Source of the DNA: Ilumatobacteraceae bacterium
Lineage (GTDB): Bacteria; Actinomycetota; Acidimicrobiia; Acidimicrobiales; Ilumatobacteraceae
Length of the DNA: 37,366 nt
Assembly: GCA_016463545.1 (NCBI GenBank)
Contig: JAEMRC010000003.1
Location: 1-37,366 of the forward strand
Direction: 5' to 3'
Positions within the stretch are counted from its first letter, which is position 1. Every line of letters starts with the position of its first letter. Below are positions 9,479 through 17,787 of this stretch, piece after piece. A model generated the notes under the pieces. It worked only from the letters and a program-made list of their open reading frames with translations, was not told the origin of the DNA and ran no database searches. A program made the translations under genes and the position numbers.

Positions 9479-10411
9479 ATGCTTGTTATCCAACGCCCAA
9501 CAGTCGAAGCAATCGGCGAAGAGTCCAACACCCGCCAGAGTTTTGCGGTCGGACCACTCGAGCCTGGTTTTGGCCATACCATCGGCAACTCGTTGCGACG
9601 CACGTTGTTGTCGTCAATTCCGGGTGCTGCAATCACCACACTTAAGTTTGATGATGCTCAGCATGAGTTCACCACACTAAAAGGTGTCAGCGAAGACATC
9701 ACTGAGATGATTCTTAACATCAAAGACATCGTGCTCACGAGCGCAAGTGACGAACCAGTCGTTTTGCGCCTTGATGTGCGCGGACCTGCCGTGGTCACTG
9801 CTGGTGATATTCCGCTCACTGCTGACATTGAAATCCTCAACAAGGATCTACACATTGCCACGCTGAGTGCCACTGGTCATCTGGCTGTAGACATCACAAT
9901 TGAGCGTGGTCGCGGATACATGTCAAGCGAGCGTGATGCCGAAAACCGCATCATTGGTGTCGTGCCAATCGACGCAATCTTTTCAGCAGTTCGTCGCGTG
10001 ACATTCAATATTGAGCCAACACGTGTGGCTCAAAGCACCAACTACGACAGACTTGTGCTCGATATCGAGACCGACGGTTCGATTACGCCGCGAGAGGCGC
10101 TTGCTTCAGCCGGCGCAACATTGCGTTCACTCGTCGATCTGGTTGCCTGCATGTCAGACGAGCCACAAGGCCTTGAACTCAGTGAGATCCTTGGAGCAAA
10201 TGTCGGAATGCCAGACTTGGATCACCCAATCGAAGACCTTGACCTGAGCGAGCGCCCTCGCAATTGTCTCAAGCGTGGTCAGATCAACACGATTGGTGAA
10301 TTGTTGATGCGCTCCGAAGAAGACTTGCTCAACATCACTAACTTTGGACAAAAGAGCCTAGACGAAATCATGCAGAAGCTCGACGAGCGCGGCTTGTCGT
10401 TGCGACTCTGA
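9479..10411 (+). CDS. rpoA: DNA-directed RNA polymerase subunit alpha
   Basis: GFGHTIGNSLRRTLLSSIPGAAI; C-terminal NCLKRGQINTIGELLMRSEEDLLNITNFGQKSLDEI. Confidence 0.98.
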   Translation: MLVIQRPTVEAIGEESNTRQSFAVGPLEPGFGHTIGNSLRRTLLSSIPGAAITTLKFDDAQHEFTTLKGVSEDITEMILNIKDIVLTSASDEPVVLRLDVRGPAVVTAGDIPLTADIEILNKDLHIATLSATGHLAVDITIERGRGYMSSERDAENRIIGVVPIDAIFSAVRRVTFNIEPTRVAQSTNYDRLVLDIETDGSITPREALASAGATLRSLVDLVACMSDEPQGLELSEILGANVGMPDLDHPIEDLDLSERPRNCLKRGQINTIGELLMRSEEDLLNITNFGQKSLDEIMQKLDERGLSLRL

Positions 10412-10437
10412 GATAACAGAACTTTTAAGGAGACACC

Positions 10438-10809
10438 ATGCCAGCAACCCCACGCCGAGCCCGAAATTTTGGCGGCTCGTCACAGCATCAGAGACTAATG
10501 ATGGCCAACCTTGTTGCGTCATTGTTTGCCGCAGAAGGAATCGTCACAACGGAGGCAAAAGCTAAAGCACTGCGTCCAATTGCTGAAAAACTCATTACTA
10601 AAGCAATCAAGGCACAGGGTGATTCTCCGATGCGAGTGCACCGCATTCGTCAGATTCAGAGCTACTTAGGCGATAAAGAAATGACAACCAAATTGGTCAA
10701 CGAAGTCGCTCCTCGCTACACCGATCGCAATGGCGGATACTTGCGTATTCTCAAACTTGGAACTCGTCAAGGTGACGCTGCGCCAATGGCGCGCATTGAA
10801 TTGGTGTGA
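10438..10809 (+). CDS. rplQ: 50S ribosomal protein L17
   Basis: RRARNFGGSSQHQRLMMANLVASLFAAEGIVTTEAKAKALRPIAEKLI. Confidence 0.97.
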   Translation: MPATPRRARNFGGSSQHQRLMMANLVASLFAAEGIVTTEAKAKALRPIAEKLITKAIKAQGDSPMRVHRIRQIQSYLGDKEMTTKLVNEVAPRYTDRNGGYLRILKLGTRQGDAAPMARIELV

Positions 10810-10818
10810 GTATTTCCG

Positions 10819-11673
10819 GTGACCCCGGTAAAGAAATCTGAACAAGGGCCCGCCAGTAGGCGGGCTCGCTTCGTTGTGGCATACCACGGCGCTGCCTTTC
10901 ATGGTTTTGCGCTCAGCAATAATGTCGAAACAGTTGCTGGTCGACTCAATGAAGTTCTGAGCACTATTACTCGTGTACCGATCGAAGTGACTGGGGCTGG
11001 TCGCACTGATGCAGGTGTTCATGCTCGTGGGCAGATCATCAGCGTTGATCTCCCCGCAAAGACCGATCTCTATGCAATCGTGCGAAGCGTAAACGGAATG
11101 TGTGCACCCCATTTGGCGATACGCGATGCTGAGTGGACGACAGACGATTTTCATGCCCGTCACGATGCACTCTGGCGTCACTACAAATACACGGTGCTCA
11201 ATACGGTGACACCCGATCCATTTTTAGTGGAATATGCATGGCATGTTCGCGAACCATTGTCGTTGCCAGTGATGAGACTCGGCAGTGAGGCTCTTATTGG
11301 GGCACATGATTTCACGTCGTTTTGCCGAGCCCCAGTTATCGCTGATGACCAACCAGCGCCGTCAATGAAACGCAGAGTGATGACAGCGCGCTGGCAGGAC
11401 ACAGGCAATGGCATCTTGGAGTTTGAGATCAGAGCCAACGCCTTTTGCCACACAATGGTGCGATCAATCGTGGGACTGCTGGTCGAAATTGGTCAAGGTA
11501 AACGGCCTGCCAGTGATGTGCGCTCTGCCATCGTCGCCAAAAACCGTGCGGCAACAGCATTTGTTGCCCCACCTGAGGGGCTGTGCCTGTGGGAGGTGGG
11601 GTACGGGGACCCAGCCGGACCAGACCCTTCAACCCCCAGAACTGATGGGTTAGTCGCCCGTTCTGGTTGCTGA
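10819..11673 (+). CDS. truA: tRNA pseudouridine(38-40) synthase TruA
   Basis: VAYHGAAFHGFA; GAGRTDAGVHARGQ catalytic motif; FCHTMVRSIVGLLVEIGQGK. Confidence 0.96.
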   Translation: MTPVKKSEQGPASRRARFVVAYHGAAFHGFALSNNVETVAGRLNEVLSTITRVPIEVTGAGRTDAGVHARGQIISVDLPAKTDLYAIVRSVNGMCAPHLAIRDAEWTTDDFHARHDALWRHYKYTVLNTVTPDPFLVEYAWHVREPLSLPVMRLGSEALIGAHDFTSFCRAPVIADDQPAPSMKRRVMTARWQDTGNGILEFEIRANAFCHTMVRSIVGLLVEIGQGKRPASDVRSAIVAKNRAATAFVAPPEGLCLWEVGYGDPAGPDPSTPRTDGLVARSGC

Positions 11674-11725
11674 AAGCAGTGGTCTGCTCGTATCCTTTCA
11701 CGGTTACGGATTTTGTCCGTGTGTT

Positions 11726-11742
11726 GGTGCCATCGGGGCACC
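11726..11742 (+). promoter_or_regulatory. Stem-loop just upstream of the rplM SD (possible L13 leader)
   Basis: GGTGCC-ATCGG-GGCACC; preceded by ACGGA-TTTTG-TCCGT at 11706-11720. Confidence 0.35.
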
Positions 11743-11758
11743 ATGAAGGAAGTTTTTT

Positions 11759-12205
11759 ATGACGACGTATTCTCCAAAGGCAAGTGAAATTGACCGTGCA
11801 TGGCATCTGATTGATGCGGACGGTCTCGTATTGGGTCGCCTCTGCACAGAAGTTGCTCGTATTTTGCGCGGCAAGCACAAAACAGTTTTTGCACCTCACT
11901 TGGACATGGGAGATCATGTCGTCATTATCAATGCATCAAAGATTGTGCTCACTTCGGGCAAGGCCGAAAAAAACATGGTGTATTCATACAGCGGTTATCC
12001 AGGTGGCTTGTCAAGCGAAACATATGCAAAGTTGTTGGCACGCAAACCTGCCGATGCTATTCGCGGTTCAGTTGCTGGCATGTTGCCAAAGGGTCCTCTT
12101 GGTCGCCAAATGATTAAGAAGCTCAAGGTCTATGCCGGACCAGAGCATCCGCACGAATCACAAGCACCAATTGTTCTTACCTTCGACCGCGCCAAAGCGC
12201 GCTGA
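11759..12205 (+). CDS. rplM: 50S ribosomal protein L13
   Basis: WHLIDADGLVLGRLCTEVARILRGKHK...GDHVVIINASKI. Confidence 0.97.
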   Translation: MTTYSPKASEIDRAWHLIDADGLVLGRLCTEVARILRGKHKTVFAPHLDMGDHVVIINASKIVLTSGKAEKNMVYSYSGYPGGLSSETYAKLLARKPADAIRGSVAGMLPKGPLGRQMIKKLKVYAGPEHPHESQAPIVLTFDRAKAR

Positions 12206-12223
12206 TTTATCTAGGAGTATTTT

Positions 12224-12619
12224 ATGACAAACGCACCACTTACGCAGACAACGGGGCGACGCAAAGAAGCAGTGGCACGTGCTCTTCTTCGCGCCGGTAA
12301 CGGAACACACACAATCAACGGAAAAGCGTTTGACGTGTATTTTCCTACTGCAACACAACGGATGATCGTTGTAGAGGCATTGCGAGTCACTGGCACAGAG
12401 ACAACATATGACGTCGCAGCAAATATTTATGGCGGCGGAGTCAATGGTCAAGCAGGTGCATTGCGAATGGCAATTGCTCGTGCGTTGATTGAACTCGATC
12501 CAGAATCACGTCCTGCGCTCAAAAAAGCCGGTCTTCTCACTCGTGACTCACGTCGCAAAGAGAGCAAAAAATACGGTCTCAAGAAGGCGCGTAAGGCACC
12601 ACAGTTCACCAAGCGCTAA
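12224..12619 (+). CDS. rpsI: 30S ribosomal protein S9
   Basis: TGRRKEAVARALLRAGNG...; C-terminal DSRRKESKKYGLKKARKAPQFTKR. Confidence 0.97.
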   Translation: MTNAPLTQTTGRRKEAVARALLRAGNGTHTINGKAFDVYFPTATQRMIVVEALRVTGTETTYDVAANIYGGGVNGQAGALRMAIARALIELDPESRPALKKAGLLTRDSRRKESKKYGLKKARKAPQFTKR

Positions 12620-12672
12620 TGCGTGCGCGGGTTTGCCCCGGCACCTATGTGCAGAAATATCGTTAGGTCAAC

Positions 12673-14016
12673 ATGCTTCACTTTGGGACCGATGGCGTTC
12701 GCGGAGTAGCTCTCGACGAACTCACCACAGAACTCGTCAGCGATCTTGGTCGCGCTATTGCTCGTGTGTTGCAACCTGTCGCAATCGTTGTTGGTCGAGA
12801 CACCCGTCAAAGTGGGCCCACGATCGAGGCAGCCTTAATTCAGGGAATTACAGCAGAGGGCGTGCCGGTGCACGCACTCGGAGTTGCGCCAACGCCTGCG
12901 GTCGCGTTTGTCGCAGAGCGTCACAATTGGGTGGGCGTAGTGGTCACTGCGTCACATAATCCATGGCAAGACAATGGCATCAAAGTCTTTGCTGCTGGCG
13001 GAACAAAACTCACCGACGCTCAACAGATCGAAGTTGAGCGTGAGTGGCACGCCATGACATCTGTTCAATCCACCGCACCGAAAGCGATTGTGCACGATTC
13101 GCAGGATCTTTTGCAAGCATATATCGACCACCGCGTCTCAATTGTTGGTGCAGACAGATTGCAAGGCATGGCAATTGTTTTAGATTGCGCCAATGGTGCA
13201 ATGAGCAGTGTTGCTCCTGCTGTGTTTAGAGCAGTGGGTGCAGATGTTGTCGTGCTGAACGACTCCCCAAGTGGCACAAACATTAATGCCGAGTGTGGTG
13301 CTGCATCACCTTCTGGTTTATCAAATGCAGTGAGAGCCGCCTTGCAAGTAGATGTCGGTATCGCTTTTGACGGAGATGGTGATCGATTGATTGCAGTAGA
13401 TGATCGCGGAACAATTGTCGATGGTGATCGATTGATTGCGTTGGCTGCTACTGACTTAGCCGAGCGTGGCTTACTTCGTAATCGTGCCGTTGCAGTGACG
13501 GTCATGACAAATATGGGTTTTCATAGAGCGATGGACACGCACGAGATTGATGTTGTTATCACGCCTGTTGGTGATCGAAACATTTTGCTCGCCCTTGAAG
13601 AACAAGATTTGGTTTTAGGTGGTGAACAAAGCGGACACATTGTTCATCGTGCTCACGCCACCACAGGTGATGGGCTTTTGGCAGCACTGTTGTTGGCAGA
13701 ATTCGTGCATCGCACAAAGCAGCCGTTATCTCAACACGCAGATGACATCATGGTGTCGTATCCCCAAGTTTTGATCAACATCAAAACCGCGGAGCAGGTG
13801 TTTGCGCCTGCCGATCAATTGGCTCACGAGATTGCTGATGCTCAGCATGTATTGGGCAAAGATGGGCGGGTATTGGTTCGGGCATCCGGAACAGAACCAT
13901 TGGTGCGCGTCATGGTTGAAGCCAGCACCATTGACCTTGCGCAAGAAGTCGCAGCAGAATTGGCCGCTGCGGTGATAAGGGTCTGCGGTGGAGATATCCA
14001 GGTCGGTAGCCTGTAG
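12673..14016 (+). CDS. glmM: Phosphoglucosamine mutase
   Basis: FGTDGVRG; TASHNPWQDNGIKVF phosphoserine loop; FDGDGDRLIAVD; RASGTEPLVRVMVE. Confidence 0.95.
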   Translation: MLHFGTDGVRGVALDELTTELVSDLGRAIARVLQPVAIVVGRDTRQSGPTIEAALIQGITAEGVPVHALGVAPTPAVAFVAERHNWVGVVVTASHNPWQDNGIKVFAAGGTKLTDAQQIEVEREWHAMTSVQSTAPKAIVHDSQDLLQAYIDHRVSIVGADRLQGMAIVLDCANGAMSSVAPAVFRAVGADVVVLNDSPSGTNINAECGAASPSGLSNAVRAALQVDVGIAFDGDGDRLIAVDDRGTIVDGDRLIALAATDLAERGLLRNRAVAVTVMTNMGFHRAMDTHEIDVVITPVGDRNILLALEEQDLVLGGEQSGHIVHRAHATTGDGLLAALLLAEFVHRTKQPLSQHADDIMVSYPQVLINIKTAEQVFAPADQLAHEIADAQHVLGKDGRVLVRASGTEPLVRVMVEASTIDLAQEVAAELAAAVIRVCGGDIQVGSL

Positions 14017-14019
14017 TAC

Positions 14020-17000
14020 ATGTGCGGAATCATCGGCATCGTCTCACGTCCTACTGGTCGGGCGATTCCATCTCATCACGACATTGTCGGGCTACTAGAC
14101 CAGGCCAGTGCGTGTCTCCCGCAAACTGCTGCCGCGGCACAATTTCTGCACCGTGCTGACGCATTATTAAGAGGTGATGCCGGAGTTCAGGCTCTTGCCG
14201 GAAACCTTGAACTCACTGCTGCAATCATCAGCAGGCTAGACGTGATCGATGCGTTTGCTACTCAAGAAGAACAACGAATCGATTCGTCTGATGCCGATGC
14301 CATGCAACTTGAAGTCGAGGCGAACCACCTGACATCTCTGCGTGATGCGCTTTGGGCAATACGGCGCGATCGTCTTGGCACTGCCAATGCCGTGCACACT
14401 CTTGCCGGCCGCCACGCGAGTTCAACGGCATTGTGTGGGTACTTAAGTATTCAACAGGCCTTCGCTGCAATCGACAGACTCGAAGTACGTGGTCGCGACT
14501 CTGCTGGCATCAGTGTTTTTGTTTGGGGAGATGCCATTGATCCAACTTCTAAAAATCTTGCAGCGAGCATTGAGCAACGCGCCAACGACGCACTGTTCAC
14601 GAGCGGTTCTGTGCGAGCACAGGGAAACTGTTTGCTGTTCGTCTATAAGGCTGCAGCTGAAATTGGTGAACTTGGCGACAATACCGCGGCAATGCGATCA
14701 GCCGTGGTTGCAGATGATTTGTTGCGTTCGGTACTCGCTCTCACTGGCGTACGAGTCACGGTGCTGGGCCACACGAGGTGGGCCAGTGTCGGAATAATTT
14801 CTGAACCAAATGCGCATCCCGTTACAAGCGAAGAACTGGACCGAGCAACAGACAATGTCTCAGTCGCAGTGCTCAACGGCGATGTCGATAATCATGCAGA
14901 TCTCAAAGTTCGTCACTCCTTAAAGTTTGCCGAACCCATCACCACCGATGCCAAGGTGATTCCGGCACTTGTGAATCGTTTTTGTGCTGGTGGCGAAACA
15001 ACAACCGATGCCTTCAGACATGCAGTGGCATCATTTGAGGGATCAGTCGCGATCGGACTCTGTACCGCCGATAATCCTGGCAATTTGTTATTCGCACTTC
15101 ACGGCAGTGGTCAAGGACTGTGTATCGGTCTTGCCGAGGATCGATTTATCGTGGCGAGTGAGCCATACGGAATCGTTGAAGAAACACTGTCTTATATCCG
15201 CATGGATGGTGAGGCGCTAGCACACAGCGATCAACCTTCTAGTCGCGGCCAGATCATGGTCTTAGATGCCAATAGTGCTGGCACGGTTGCAGGCGCGTGC
15301 ATGATTGCCTATGACGGCACAGAACTTCCAATCACCGACGCCGTATTAATGACTGCTGAGGTCACCACTCGCGATATTGATCGTGGCGATGCACCCCACT
15401 TCTTGCTTAAAGAAATAATGGAAGCGCCTCAAAGTTTTCATAAGACTCTTCGCGGAAGAATTGATGAAGTTGATTCTTTATTGCGAGCAGACCTTGGAGA
15501 GTCGTCGTTCCCCGCTGACATTGCAGCGCGGCTAGCGAGTGGCTCGTTGCGTCGAATCCGCATCATTGGTCAAGGAACAGCAGCAGTAGCGGGTCAGTCC
15601 ATGGTGGGTGTATTGAATACTCTCTGCGGCGGTGCAATCCAAGTTGCCGCGATGACCGCTACAGAACTTTCTGGATTTTCTATGCAGGCAGATATGAGCG
15701 ACATGTTGGTTGTTGCCGTAAGTCAGAGTGGCACGACAACAGATACAAACCGAACAGTGGACCTGTTGGCAACACGTGGCGCATCAATCATCAGCATCGT
15801 CAATAGGCGCGGCAGCGAACTAGCCAACAAATCACACGGCGTGTTGTATACATCTGACGGCCGCGACGTAGAAATGAGTGTGGCGAGCACGAAGGCGTTT
15901 TACGCTCAAGTTGCTGCAGGCTCGTTGTTGTCGTGTGCCATTGCAGAGGCCGCCAATTTGGGCACCGCCGAGAAGCGACATCAAATCATTGAGTCGCTGC
16001 GTTTGATGCCTGACGCAATGCAAAAAGTCATCACTTCGCGACCCTCAATTGCTGCTGCAGCACATCAGTTCGCTCCATCTCGACGTTACTGGGCAGTGGT
16101 GGGCAACGGACCCAATACAGTGGCCGCGCACGAAGTCAGAATCAAACTCTCAGAGTTGTGCTACAAGTCGATTTCATGCGATGTTACAGAAGATAAAAAA
16201 CACATCGACCTGAGTTGCGAGCCATTGATTTTGGTGTGCGCGGCAGGACTCGGAGACGGCACCGCAAGCGATGTTGCCAAAGAAGTCGCAATCTATAAGG
16301 CACACAAAGCGATTCCGATTGTGGTTGCCACAGAAGGCGAAACCCGTTTTGACGCAGCCGCCGCACTGCTAACAGTTCCGGCCGTTGACCCCGCCCTGGC
16401 GTTTATTTTGTCTGCCATGGTTGGTCACATCTTTGGATACGAAGCAGCACTAGCGATTGACAAACTTGGTTTGCCATTGCGTGAGGCCCGCGAAGTTATT
16501 GAGCATGTTGTTGAGCGCGGTGCTACCGGGGACGTTGCTCTTCGTCGCGTAAGAGATGGCATGGTGCTTCCGTCGCAACATTTCTTCGCTGCGTTGCAAA
16601 CAGGTCAATATGATGGCAATCTCGAAGCCTCCACCGCAGTGCGAATTGTTAATCTTTTACGCACAGTGATTGCGTCTGATCCGCTTGAGCAATACCAGCG
16701 CGACACCGGACGTCTTGCATCACCCGAAGCGTTGCTAGACGATCTCATCGCTGCCTTGACGCGCGGAATCGACGAACTCACTCGGCCGATTGATGCCATC
16801 AAACATCAGGCCAAGACAGTGACCGTGGGTATTTCGCGCAGTGAAGAAGGACTCCTTGATCGCGAACTCGTCAAGCAGACACTTGCTGCTGGTGCAGCGC
16901 GCGATCGTTTGTCTTACAAGACGCTCAAAGTGTTGGCAGATCTTGATGCCGCTGTTGCCTCTGTGGTGGGGTTCACCCGTTATCGCATTGAAGGTGACAT

Positions 17001-17415
17001 CGCCGATGGGGTTGCAACGATTTCAATTATTGATCGTGGTGGACTTGCACGTGATCTCGCTTCTCGTGTTGATCGCAACAACGCTCTCGTTGGTACTAAA
17101 CGGCGTGTGTCAAGTGAGCAAGAAGTTCTTGTGGCTCGTGGTCGCAGCGATGGCCGCACCGTGATCTTGGTGCCTGAGATCAAAGGTTCTCAAACAACGG
17201 GCCTTACATTGCTTCACGTCGTTTTTCACAAAAATTTGCCGGCAACAACAGTGCGGCATGTATTGCAGGGATACGACCACCGATACGACCGACTCGTGGA
17301 CTGGGTGACAGAGACGGAAGGTTCGTTCCGTCAAGATCGTTTGGCTGAGATTGATGTTGCGGATTTGTTGATTCTCCCAGTCTCAGAAACAGCCAATCAC
17401 TGGCGAACAAAGTAG
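14020..17415 (+). CDS. Giant GlmS-like glutamine--fructose-6-phosphate aminotransferase / SIS-domain protein (1131 aa)
   Basis: MCGIIGIV Ntn N-terminus; RLEVRGRDSAG, HTRWASVG, LNGDVDNH (GATase-2); SQSGTTTDTN and VASTKAF (SIS-1); second SIS domain; long insertion and C-terminal extension. Confidence 0.85.
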   Translation: MCGIIGIVSRPTGRAIPSHHDIVGLLDQASACLPQTAAAAQFLHRADALLRGDAGVQALAGNLELTAAIISRLDVIDAFATQEEQRIDSSDADAMQLEVEANHLTSLRDALWAIRRDRLGTANAVHTLAGRHASSTALCGYLSIQQAFAAIDRLEVRGRDSAGISVFVWGDAIDPTSKNLAASIEQRANDALFTSGSVRAQGNCLLFVYKAAAEIGELGDNTAAMRSAVVADDLLRSVLALTGVRVTVLGHTRWASVGIISEPNAHPVTSEELDRATDNVSVAVLNGDVDNHADLKVRHSLKFAEPITTDAKVIPALVNRFCAGGETTTDAFRHAVASFEGSVAIGLCTADNPGNLLFALHGSGQGLCIGLAEDRFIVASEPYGIVEETLSYIRMDGEALAHSDQPSSRGQIMVLDANSAGTVAGACMIAYDGTELPITDAVLMTAEVTTRDIDRGDAPHFLLKEIMEAPQSFHKTLRGRIDEVDSLLRADLGESSFPADIAARLASGSLRRIRIIGQGTAAVAGQSMVGVLNTLCGGAIQVAAMTATELSGFSMQADMSDMLVVAVSQSGTTTDTNRTVDLLATRGASIISIVNRRGSELANKSHGVLYTSDGRDVEMSVASTKAFYAQVAAGSLLSCAIAEAANLGTAEKRHQIIESLRLMPDAMQKVITSRPSIAAAAHQFAPSRRYWAVVGNGPNTVAAHEVRIKLSELCYKSISCDVTEDKKHIDLSCEPLILVCAAGLGDGTASDVAKEVAIYKAHKAIPIVVATEGETRFDAAAALLTVPAVDPALAFILSAMVGHIFGYEAALAIDKLGLPLREAREVIEHVVERGATGDVALRRVRDGMVLPSQHFFAALQTGQYDGNLEASTAVRIVNLLRTVIASDPLEQYQRDTGRLASPEALLDDLIAALTRGIDELTRPIDAIKHQAKTVTVGISRSEEGLLDRELVKQTLAAGAARDRLSYKTLKVLADLDAAVASVVGFTRYRIEGDIADGVATISIIDRGGLARDLASRVDRNNALVGTKRRVSSEQEVLVARGRSDGRTVILVPEIKGSQTTGLTLLHVVFHKNLPATTVRHVLQGYDHRYDRLVDWVTETEGSFRQDRLAEIDVADLLILPVSETANHWRTK

Positions 17416-17787
17416 TTGACAATGTTAGGAATCGGAATCGACGCTGTCGATATTGCGAGATTTCGCCTGATGTTGCAGCGCCGTCCAGAACTACGACAGC
17501 GTCTTTTTACTCCAGCCGAGTGCACTGCTCTGGCGCAACGCTCTGATGAGACAGCATCGCTGGCAGCAAGATTTGCTGTTCGCGAAGCAACGATGAAATC
17601 TCTCGGAGTCGGACTCGGTGCGTTTGATTTTCATGACGTCAGCGTTCACACCCAGGACGGTGGTGCACCAAGGCTCCTCGTCGTGGGGCGCGCAGCAGAA
17701 ATTGCAAAACGCATGGGCGTCACTGATTGGCGCGTATCAATAAGCCACACCGAGACATTGGCAATGGCTGTCGTGGCTGCGTTGTGA
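17416..17787 (+). CDS. acpS: Holo-[acyl-carrier-protein] synthase
   Basis: GIGIDAVDIARFRLML...ARFAVREATMKSLGVG...WRVSISHTETLAMAVV. Confidence 0.94.
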   Translation: MTMLGIGIDAVDIARFRLMLQRRPELRQRLFTPAECTALAQRSDETASLAARFAVREATMKSLGVGLGAFDFHDVSVHTQDGGAPRLLVVGRAAEIAKRMGVTDWRVSISHTETLAMAVVAAL

